Under the pieces are notes generated by a model. It ran no database searches, was not told where the DNA came from, and saw only the letters and a list, made by a program, of their open reading frames with translations. A stretch of 64,000 nucleotides of DNA from Terrimicrobium sacchariphilum (GTDB lineage: Bacteria; Verrucomicrobiota; Verrucomicrobiia; Chthoniobacterales; Terrimicrobiaceae). Of this stretch, positions 45,671 to 52,862 are shown in pieces. Within the stretch, counting starts at the first letter, position 1, and the number at the start of each line of letters is the position of its first letter. Both the position numbers and the translations under genes were made by a program. Location of the stretch: contig NZ_BDCO01000002.1 in assembly GCF_001613545.1 (NCBI RefSeq), forward strand, positions 3,410,001 through 3,474,000, in the 5' to 3' direction.

Positions 45671-46420
45671 ATGAAAACCCACCCCCGAATTGTACGAACA
45701 GGAGTTTCGATGTTGCTGATACTTTGCAGTATCGGACTAATGCATGCCCAAACGCTGATATCGGACTCGTTTGATCTGAATGGAACGACCCGAACAGCAG
45801 GTGGAAACCTGAATGGACTGCCTCCCGAGGTTGGCTCCGGCACATGGTACAGCAACGCAAAGTTTGGAGCCGATGGAGGGGCGACCGTCGCAAACACTGG
45901 GGTTGATTCCTTCGGGTTGATTTCCTTCACCAATCCGGGGACCACGCTGACGGCACAAGCAAGCGTGATCACGGTGACGTCGGGCTGGATATCTGTCGGC
46001 TTCCAACACAGCAGCACAAACTCGAACTGGTTTGATTCCTCGAATAGCCTTCTCTTCGGTCTCCTGACTCCTACCGGCGGATGGCAGTTGAAAAACGGGG
46101 CGACGCTTGTCGCATCGGGAACGTTGTCCAACTTTACCAGCACAAATCCCTACACTCTTGAGCTGGTATACAATCCTACGACGGCCATCGCCGGCTTGCT
46201 CATCAACGGTATCAATGTGTCGGGAAACCGGTCCGTGACGTTATCGAAATCGATAGGTTCCTCCGGATTCTTCATCTATGGGAACGGCTCCGCCACGACC
46301 AGCGCTCTGGCCACGGATTTCTCCGTTGTCGCCGTGCCCGAACCTTCTCCGAAGCTCCTCGTTATGATGGGTCTGCTATTGGGAATGCTCATTTTGCGGA
46401 GAGGCAGCTTCCGGAGCTAG
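45671..46420 (+). CDS. PEP-CTERM exported LamG-like protein, paralogue
   Basis: From ATG 45671 the 249-residue product has a signal peptide (TGVSMLLILCSIGLMHAQ) and the same body as its upstream neighbour: LNGLPPEVGSGTWYSNAKFG, TSGWISVGFQ, NSLLFGLLTPTGGWQLKN and LINGINVSGNRSVTL. It ends VPEPSPKLLVMMGLLLGMLI followed by LRRGSFRS, a PEP-CTERM sorting signal. An exosortase should cut it and attach it to the surface or exopolysaccharide. The two paralogues are a recent-looking tandem duplication in which one kept the anchor. Longest frame begins at 45635; the chosen ATG fits better. Confidence 0.88.
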   Translation: MKTHPRIVRTGVSMLLILCSIGLMHAQTLISDSFDLNGTTRTAGGNLNGLPPEVGSGTWYSNAKFGADGGATVANTGVDSFGLISFTNPGTTLTAQASVITVTSGWISVGFQHSSTNSNWFDSSNSLLFGLLTPTGGWQLKNGATLVASGTLSNFTSTNPYTLELVYNPTTAIAGLLINGINVSGNRSVTLSKSIGSSGFFIYGNGSATTSALATDFSVVAVPEPSPKLLVMMGLLLGMLILRRGSFRS

Positions 46421-46514
46421 ACCTGCCGATTACGGAACCCGGTCGATTTTCCTGGAAGGAAGGACTCTGGGTGAAGCGTCCGGTCGGACAAATAAATCGA
46501 AAGGGAGATACTGT

Positions 46515-48338
46515 ATGAAGAGGAGATTTGCCGCGGCATGCCTGTCGCCAGTGCTATTACTCGTCCTGTCGGCGTGCGGAGATAAGCAAAATCCACGATT
46601 TCATGCTGCTGACCCCCAGATGAACGCCGTGGAGCTGCAGTCCTACATTTCCGAGGCCTATCGGGCGGGGCAGAAGCGAGTCGTAATTCCGCGTGGCGAG
46701 TACAGGCTGGCCAAACTTCCTGATGATGAAGCGTGTCTCTTCTTTAGGGGACTCGAGGACTTCGAGATCGACGCCACGAATGTGACGTTCCTCATTTGCG
46801 GAAAGGCTCAGAGCATCCGGCTGGAGCGGTGCCGGAATGTTACCTTGAAAGGTGGAGTATTTCGGCATGAGATCCCCCCTTTTTCCCAAGGTCGCATCGA
46901 GCATGTTGATCAGGGGCGCAGGTGGTTTGATGTGAGAATTGACACGGGCTACCTGCAGGACATCGATAACCCGCAGTATTTTTTCCGTCCGGGAACGCCT
47001 AAATTTGTCAACATATTCGACCCAAATACCCGTGAACTAAAGCCCGGCCTGGATGATTTGTTCTTCTCCGAGGTGCAGAGAATCAAGGCCGGGTGGTTCC
47101 GGTTCGTTTTCGCAAAGCCTCTGGCCCAGAGATTCCAGATTAAGGAGGGGGATCTAGCCAGCTGGCGGGGAGTCGTGGCGCCGGATCTGTTCCTTATCGA
47201 GTGCGAGGGATTGCAGGTAACTGACATGGTGATCCAGAGCGGATCGGGCTTTGTGATCTATGAAGCCGGAGGCAATGGCGGCAATGTTTACCGCCGATGC
47301 CGCATCGAGCGCGGACCCGCCCCCAAAGGCGGCACGGAACGTCCGCTTTTTTCCGCAAATGCCGATGGATTTCACAGCGTCAGCGTGAGACGGGGACCCC
47401 AGCTGGTAGATTGCCGGTTCGAGCATATGAATGACGACTGCATAGCGATTCATGGGGTATCCTATCTGGTACTCGAGGCCGATGATAGGACACTGACCGT
47501 GGCGGCGGCTCCACAGTCGCATCCTTACTATAGCGAGGCGGGAGATACTCTGCGTATCTATGACGAGAATGGCGCTTCCGTGGATGAGTCAAAAATCATC
47601 TCCATCACCCCGTCGCCCGGCTACAAGATCACTCAGGATCTGAGTTCGTTCAGTCAATATGAGAACGAACGGAAGTCCGGCACACTCAAGGTATACACGG
47701 TGGTGCTGGACAAGGCTTGTCCAGCGCGTTTCCCGTGGTTTGCCGTAAATGCGGACACTCAGGGCAGCGGATTCGCCATTCGTAACTGCCGGGTAGGATT
47801 CAATCGCCCCAGAGGGATGCTGATTCAGGCCGGAGACGGGATCATCGAGGGCTGCACCGTGGAAGGCAGCGCGATCGGCGGGATCATCGTTGCTCCCGAC
47901 ATGCACTTCTGGGCCGAGGGAGATTATGCCCGCAACCTGATGATCCGGGACAACGTGCTGAGAAATGTGGGGATATGGACGCAGATCGGAGCTGTCAATA
48001 TCAGTTGCTGGTGGGGTCGCGGATATGATCGTTTCACGCCGGCCGGAGGCCATCAGAATGTCACCGTCTCCGGAAACATCTTTGAGAACAATGACGGTCT
48101 GAACGTATTGGTGTCATCCGCCACAAATGTTTCGATCACAAACAACCGATTTATCTCCCCAGGAAAAAACCTTGAACCCTACCCTTTCAATGCCCCGGAA
48201 GGAGCCCTGGGATGGATCGTAAATAGCCGCAATATTACAGTGGAAGGCAATGCAATCATCAATCCGGGGGCGTACCTGAAGTCCGAGTTCGTTTTCTCTC
48301 CGCCACCGGCCAATCCTCCCATGAACCATGAGCAATAG
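46515..48338 (+). CDS. Secreted lipoprotein with right-handed beta-helix, GH110-like
   Basis: The 607-residue protein has a lipobox (LSAC, C21), so it is anchored by lipid. It then has repeats of a parallel beta helix. MNDDCIAIHGVSYLVLE, FNRPRGMLIQAGDGIIEGCT and GGIIVAPDMHFWAEGDYARN resemble conserved spots of GH110 alpha-1,3-galactosidases (DDxxxxHG, NRxRG, WxExG). Activity on an alpha-galactoside or related glycan is inferred. Its last 11 bases overlap the start of the pseudopilin gene. A GntR/LacI-type regulator follows. Confidence 0.72.
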   Translation: MKRRFAAACLSPVLLLVLSACGDKQNPRFHAADPQMNAVELQSYISEAYRAGQKRVVIPRGEYRLAKLPDDEACLFFRGLEDFEIDATNVTFLICGKAQSIRLERCRNVTLKGGVFRHEIPPFSQGRIEHVDQGRRWFDVRIDTGYLQDIDNPQYFFRPGTPKFVNIFDPNTRELKPGLDDLFFSEVQRIKAGWFRFVFAKPLAQRFQIKEGDLASWRGVVAPDLFLIECEGLQVTDMVIQSGSGFVIYEAGGNGGNVYRRCRIERGPAPKGGTERPLFSANADGFHSVSVRRGPQLVDCRFEHMNDDCIAIHGVSYLVLEADDRTLTVAAAPQSHPYYSEAGDTLRIYDENGASVDESKIISITPSPGYKITQDLSSFSQYENERKSGTLKVYTVVLDKACPARFPWFAVNADTQGSGFAIRNCRVGFNRPRGMLIQAGDGIIEGCTVEGSAIGGIIVAPDMHFWAEGDYARNLMIRDNVLRNVGIWTQIGAVNISCWWGRGYDRFTPAGGHQNVTVSGNIFENNDGLNVLVSSATNVSITNNRFISPGKNLEPYPFNAPEGALGWIVNSRNITVEGNAIINPGAYLKSEFVFSPPPANPPMNHEQ

Positions 48339-49113
48339 AGCTGATATTGCCCCATCCATGCGGCTCTCCTCCGGGGCGTTTACCCTTGCGGAGTTGCTGG
48401 TCGTCATCGCTCTCGTCGGCGTGATTGCTTCCCTCCTGATATCAAGCCTGCAAAAGTACCGGAAGACTGCCAATGCCGCGCAATGCATCAACAACATGCG
48501 CACGATCGCGGGTGGCGTCATCATGTATACAGGGGACAATGAAGGACGGTTCCCTCCCTATATCACAGCCGCCAATGGTCAGCCCTGGAGCATGTATCGA
48601 TCCTGGGATTACGTCATCAAACCCTATCTGGAGATGGCCTCCGAGCGCCCGGGCAAGTTGTTCAAATGCCCATCGGACCCGCGACCATATATCGACGCCA
48701 ACGGAAACTACGCGCGGAGCTACTCGTTGAGCGCGTTTTACACCTCGACCAGCAGCTGGCCTCCTCCGGGCAGCGGCCTTATCTCCATCGACACCAGCGA
48801 GGGCGTGCCGACGCCGGTGCGCAGGATCGCACAAGTATCCCGGCCCACCAAATGCATCATGTTGTCAGAATGGTGCTCTGATCCCAACGGGCAGACTCTC
48901 GCCAATTACCAAAATCAACTGCCATACAGCGCCCTGACCAGCATCTGGATATGGAAGGGGCAGGAACCCGTTCTCTCAAACAAGAAGACCATCCATGACC
49001 CCATGATCAACTATGCTTTTGTCGACGGACACGTGGAAGCCTTGCGACTTTCCGATATCACGGATAATTTTTCTATATCGGGTAATACTCTGTGGACGGC
49101 GGTCACCCAGTAA
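48328..49113 (+). CDS. Pseudopilin-like protein with H-X9-DG motif
   Basis: The 261-residue protein has a prepilin N-terminus: SSGAFTLAELLVVIALVGVI, with AFTLAE instead of the usual GFTLxE. Near the C-terminus H and DG are separated by exactly nine residues (HDPMINYAFVDGHVEAL). The middle is a globular domain with CINNMRTIAGGVIMYTGDNE and CPSDPRPYIDANGNYARSYS, typical of the DUF1559-like pseudopilins expanded in Planctomycetes, Verrucomicrobia and Lentisphaerae. It may be part of a type II-like or pilus-like surface apparatus, perhaps for capturing glycans. It overlaps the lipoprotein gene and is therefore likely translated with it. Confidence 0.88.
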   Translation: MSNRADIAPSMRLSSGAFTLAELLVVIALVGVIASLLISSLQKYRKTANAAQCINNMRTIAGGVIMYTGDNEGRFPPYITAANGQPWSMYRSWDYVIKPYLEMASERPGKLFKCPSDPRPYIDANGNYARSYSLSAFYTSTSSWPPPGSGLISIDTSEGVPTPVRRIAQVSRPTKCIMLSEWCSDPNGQTLANYQNQLPYSALTSIWIWKGQEPVLSNKKTIHDPMINYAFVDGHVEALRLSDITDNFSISGNTLWTAVTQ

Positions 49114-49180
49114 AAAGCCTCCGTACGCAGACATGGAACAATCACACAGAAAATGACGTCTGTCACAGCATGCTCGGCAA

Positions 49181-50272
49181 ATGATGCAAACATGGCCCCA
49201 ACAGCCTCAGTATAAAAAGGTCGCGGAGGTTCTGCGAGAGCGAATCCTGCATGGGGATTACATAGTCAACGAGATCCCATCGCTGCGCAGACTCGCCTCC
49301 AAAATGGGCGTGAGCCATATCGTCGCACGCAAGGCGGTGGAGGCGCTCATCAAAGACGATCTGCTGGTCCAGTATCCGAATGGTCGACTGATGCCCAAGG
49401 TGCCTCGTCATCGGGCCGGACGCGAGGGGTTGCGCGTGGCTTTTCTCGCTCCGGCCTTTGATTCGCAATACATGTCCATGGTGCGACTCGGCGCCCAGAT
49501 CGTCGCTGCCGAAAGCAGCTCCTTATTGCGCCCGATGGATTATGTCCATTGGAATGATCTCGTCATTGAGGAAGCGCTGAACAGCTTCGATGGCGTCATT
49601 CTCCTGGCCTCGACGGAGGAAATCCCTCCCAATGTGCTGGACGCTTTATCCGAGGCGTCGACATGCTTGATGACCGTGGATTACGACCTGACGGCCAGGG
49701 GCATTCCGTGTCTTTCCCTGTTTCGCGCCTCAAATATCCGGCACCTTCTGGACCATCTACAGTCTCTCGGACATCATCATGTGGATTGCCTCAACACCCA
49801 GCCCATTTGCCAGGAAACGGCAGCCCGGATCGAGTTTTGGCGACAGGGGACGCAGGAGCGGAAAATGCAGGGCAGCCTGATCAACGATCCGGTTCGGTCC
49901 TATGAACGGCCCATCGTTCGCGCTTATGAGGTCGTAAGCCGGCGACTGGATAACGGTGAAACGTTCGGCACGGCCGTCTTCTGTCCCAATGAATCCACAG
50001 CCAATGGTGCGATGAGGGCATTCTCGGAACATGGGCTTGAGGTTGGCAGGGACATCTCAGTCTGCGCCGTAGGAGATTTCGGCGGAGCGAGATACTCAAC
50101 ACCATCTCTCACGTCTTTGCAGATGCCCGATGTTGCCGCGCTGCTGCGGCCCTGCTTCGAATGGATAAAGTCGAAAAAACAAAAATGGTCAGGCCCATTG
50201 CTGGTTAAACCGCAAGAAACCGTTCTCTTTATAGGGGAATCCACCGGCAAGGCGTTCAGCTCCGGCAATTGA
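49181..50272 (+). CDS. GntR-type HTH / LacI-type sensor regulator
   Basis: The 363-residue protein begins with a GntR winged helix: QQPQYKKVAEVLRERILHGD, IPSLRRLASKMGVSHIVARK and AVEALIKDDLLVQYPNGRLM. Then a LacI/PBP1-like effector domain follows (LRVAFLAPAFDSQYMSMVRL, DGVILLASTEEIPPNVLDAL, DISVCAVGDFGGARYSTPSL). This AraR-like architecture is common next to sugar-utilisation genes of Verrucomicrobia. It is the best candidate to control the beta-helix/pseudopilin genes upstream, though it could act on the minus-strand glycoside hydrolases. Ligand unknown. Confidence 0.9.
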   Translation: MMQTWPQQPQYKKVAEVLRERILHGDYIVNEIPSLRRLASKMGVSHIVARKAVEALIKDDLLVQYPNGRLMPKVPRHRAGREGLRVAFLAPAFDSQYMSMVRLGAQIVAAESSSLLRPMDYVHWNDLVIEEALNSFDGVILLASTEEIPPNVLDALSEASTCLMTVDYDLTARGIPCLSLFRASNIRHLLDHLQSLGHHHVDCLNTQPICQETAARIEFWRQGTQERKMQGSLINDPVRSYERPIVRAYEVVSRRLDNGETFGTAVFCPNESTANGAMRAFSEHGLEVGRDISVCAVGDFGGARYSTPSLTSLQMPDVAALLRPCFEWIKSKKQKWSGPLLVKPQETVLFIGESTGKAFSSGN

Positions 50273-50377
50273 GTGGCAGGAACTACCGGATTCTGTCAGC
50301 AATCCCTGACCAAACCCCGAAGCTCCCCTCGACCCCGCTCGCGCTCGGAGAGATGACCGATCAATAATCCGCATCAG

Positions 50378-50655
50378 TTATGGCTGACCCTCTCCCAAGA
50401 CGCTTCGCCACACCAAAATAGCGATCGGAGTTATCAAAGCCGCCCACATTGCCGGAATCAGTGCCAGGAGATCCGGTCGAATGTTATACCCCGCCGAATA
50501 AGCATGAAGATTCCACCAGCTCGCTCCCTCCACAGGCAGGCACTCGCGGCAAGCGAGCCCCAATCGTAAGGCGTCGATCCCGCACGGAGACAAAGTAGCC
50601 CGAGTCCCGCCAGCACCACAACCAGCGGACCTAACAGTGCGCCCCACATAGTCAT
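50378..50655 (-). pseudogene. Small membrane protein, probably frameshifted
   Basis: Two short frames abut: one starts at ATG 50655 (MTMWGALLGPLVVVLAGLGL, one transmembrane segment), the other, shifted by one base, ends at 50378 with LLALIPAMWAALITPIAILV and a second segment. Together they read as a two-helix membrane protein of ~90 residues with a shift near 50540. It may be a real broken gene or an assembly error. No family recognised. It lies next to two small secreted-protein genes on the same strand. Confidence 0.4.
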
Positions 50656-50705
50656 GGTTACAACATTCTGCCTTCTCGCCGCTAGCAGAAGCTCCGGTTC
50701 CCAAC

Positions 50706-51104
50706 TTACGGCGTATCGTGTTTACCTTCTGCCAACTGTTGCAAACGTGCTCCCAGCAGCAGTTGCATCCTGAGAATATCCTTCGATTCCTCCGGGCTGG
50801 TCGCTCTCTTCATCTTGTCGGAGAGAATATGCAGCGCGTACCAGATCCGCATTTTCTCAGGAGCGTCTTTCAGCATGAAATCTCGCAGTTCCTTGTCCGC
50901 GCGATCAGCCACCGAAAGCACCTCGTTATCCACTGCTGACAACGGCACCAGGGTACCGTCCGGCAGACGAGCGCCGGCAATCCCGACTACATGACCGAAA
51001 TTGACGGAACCCGAGATAATCCGTGCCGCCAGCACGTCCGCCGACTCCCCGGCCAGGCACATTCCCGTCGCGAGCCATAGAGCCCAAACAAGGAGTCTTT
51101 TCAT
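50706..51104 (-). CDS. Hypothetical secreted protein
   Basis: The 132-residue protein has a signal peptide (MKRLLVWALWLATGMCLAGE, cleavage around LAG). The rest is helical with charged stretches (DRADKELRDFMLKDAPEKMR, IWYALHILSDKMKRATSPEE). No family recognised. It is the second gene of a same-strand run (51133, 50706, 50378) of small exported or membrane proteins. Confidence 0.65.
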   Translation of the reverse strand: MKRLLVWALWLATGMCLAGESADVLAARIISGSVNFGHVVGIAGARLPDGTLVPLSAVDNEVLSVADRADKELRDFMLKDAPEKMRIWYALHILSDKMKRATSPEESKDILRMQLLLGARLQQLAEGKHDTP

Positions 51105-51132
51105 GCATCCAGAGGCTCGAACGAAAGAAGCC

Positions 51133-51627
51133 TCATTTCTTCGAAACCTTCAGCACAAAGCCGCGCTTGTAGGTCGAGGGATCGTATTCCGCGCCGTCAG
51201 GCTTGCGGCCATCGAGGTCGACAAACAGGGGATAGACCCCCTCGGATATGGTTTCCGGCAATGGCGGATTGAATGTCGCTTTAAATCGCCGCCCGCTGGT
51301 CGAGATGGTCATGGTTCCGCCGGTTTGGCTGGAAACGCTGATCTTGTAATTTTCGCCCTCTGGTCCGGCCAGGATGACGAAGTTTCCCGTCGGATCTTTC
51401 GACCAATCAATCTGATTGGCAAAGAGTCCTTCGCCAACATTGCCACCCTCGATGGGGCAGATATCGAGCGTGTAGGTCCCCGGCGGCAAGGCCACGCGTG
51501 TCGACCAGCCGTGCACATCCAGAAAGGAAGCCAGCTCCGCCGTCGTGATTTCATGGGCATTCACCCCGGAGACGACTCCCGCCAGACCAACCAGAGCGGC
51601 GCAGACCGGAGAAATAAAGTTTCGCAT
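51133..51627 (-). CDS. Hypothetical secreted protein
   Basis: The 164-residue protein has a signal peptide (ISPVCAALVGLAGVVSGVNA, cleavage after NA) and a beta-rich body: LPPGTYTLDICPIEGGNVGE, SVSSQTGGTMTISTSGRRFK and GVYPLFVDLDGRKPDGAEYD. The alternation of Gly-Thr-rich strands suggests a small beta-sandwich. No function assigned. Start 51627 is an ATG; 28 bases separate it from the next gene, so the two may be co-transcribed. Confidence 0.7.
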   Translation of the reverse strand: MRNFISPVCAALVGLAGVVSGVNAHEITTAELASFLDVHGWSTRVALPPGTYTLDICPIEGGNVGEGLFANQIDWSKDPTGNFVILAGPEGENYKISVSSQTGGTMTISTSGRRFKATFNPPLPETISEGVYPLFVDLDGRKPDGAEYDPSTYKRGFVLKVSKK

Positions 51628-51917
51628 GATGTTTCGTCAGCTTTGCTTAGTCGTATCAGAACGGCTCACCAATGTCCGCGCATTTCGCGTTCGACTTCCC
51701 GTGTTGGGGATTTTTGCACTGCTTCTTTTGAGCCGATTGCGCTTAACTTTAAGATCGTTCTCCAGAACACACCGCAACACTGAATCATTCACCGGAAACA
51801 GAGCCGCGTTTGCATACTGTCTCTTCTCCGTTTATTTCCCGGGACCCAGAGCCGCACACGCTCTGACCGGCAAACTCCTCATCCATCTCCAAACCAAACT
51901 CCCAGAATAACTTGGCC

Positions 51918-52805
51918 ATGAAGACTTCCCTCCTTCTCACCGCGTCGCTCCTCGCTGGCGGACACGTCCTGGCTGGTCGAGACCCCGGTTCTCTGACGGA
52001 AATCGCAAAGCTGAAGGCTGCGCTTCAGGCCGTCCCTGCCATCACAGCAGTCTCCTCGACGACCTACGAAATGTTTCCAGGCTATTACGTAGTGAACCGT
52101 GTCACACCCCAGGAGTGCCCGGGACACACCATAAAAAAGAGAGTGGTTTTTTCCGGGTCCATGTTTCGGGTGGAAACAAACATGGTTTCAAAAAATGGCG
52201 ACCTCCTGATGGACGACGAACTCGCGTACAACAATCGCACCACCCAGAGGCTGGATCGCATGCGGAGACTTACCTCCACCTGGCAAACGCCTAATGAAGT
52301 CTTTGATTCTAGCCCGTCTGCAATGGATCAATTTGCCTTCCTCGCGGGCTTCGTCCCCGGCAGACCGCTTTCGATCAAGCTGGAGGATTTGAAATCCGAC
52401 GCTGTGTGGAACCAGTTGATGGCCAGGGCGCGCTTTCTCGGCCCTCGCAAGGTAGCGGGCCAGGATGTCGTGCGGTTTGAGATCCGCGATGCGTTTGATC
52501 CGATAGGAAACATTTCCTGCCGCTATGAAGTCGACTTGTCCCCGGCGCATGGGTATTTCCCGCTCCGATGGGCTGCATTTACCACACATGGCCAGTGTTT
52601 TTGGGAGTATCGGGTGACAGAGTTTGGCCAGGCTTCCCACGGGAATGCTTCCTATTTTTATCCCCTCAAGGCGGAAGGACGACAGCCCGGCGTGAATGGG
52701 CAACGGGATAATCCGCTTTTTACCTTCACCGGGAGTTCCGAGCTGTTCCAGATTGATCCCGTGTCCGAAGACCTCTTCACCATCAAGCCATCACCCGTCC
52801 GATAA
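51918..52805 (+). CDS. Hypothetical secreted protein, possible LolA-like fold
   Basis: From ATG 51918 the 295-residue protein has a signal peptide (MKTSLLLTASLLAGGHVLAG). The body has VVFSGSMFRVETNMVSKNGD and LLMDDELAYNNRTTQRLDRM, then FEIRDAFDPIGNISCRYEVD and YFPLRWAAFTTHGQCFWEYR, beta-strand rich. This arrangement resembles planctomycete/verrucomicrobial LolA-like outer-membrane-associated proteins, but it is a weak comparison. It is convergent with the clan-A glycoside hydrolase gene. Confidence 0.65.
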   Translation: MKTSLLLTASLLAGGHVLAGRDPGSLTEIAKLKAALQAVPAITAVSSTTYEMFPGYYVVNRVTPQECPGHTIKKRVVFSGSMFRVETNMVSKNGDLLMDDELAYNNRTTQRLDRMRRLTSTWQTPNEVFDSSPSAMDQFAFLAGFVPGRPLSIKLEDLKSDAVWNQLMARARFLGPRKVAGQDVVRFEIRDAFDPIGNISCRYEVDLSPAHGYFPLRWAAFTTHGQCFWEYRVTEFGQASHGNASYFYPLKAEGRQPGVNGQRDNPLFTFTGSSELFQIDPVSEDLFTIKPSPVR

Positions 52806-52862
52806 ATCCCAAAATGGAGACGAAATAGAGTTTCCCCAAACTCCGCCGGGAAAACGGCTCCA

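Noticed and set aside
51545-51910. Open frame between two hypothetical genes, with a hydrophobic segment
   Set aside because: It overlaps the 51133-51627 gene's start and has an Arg-rich, unstructured translation; no RBS.
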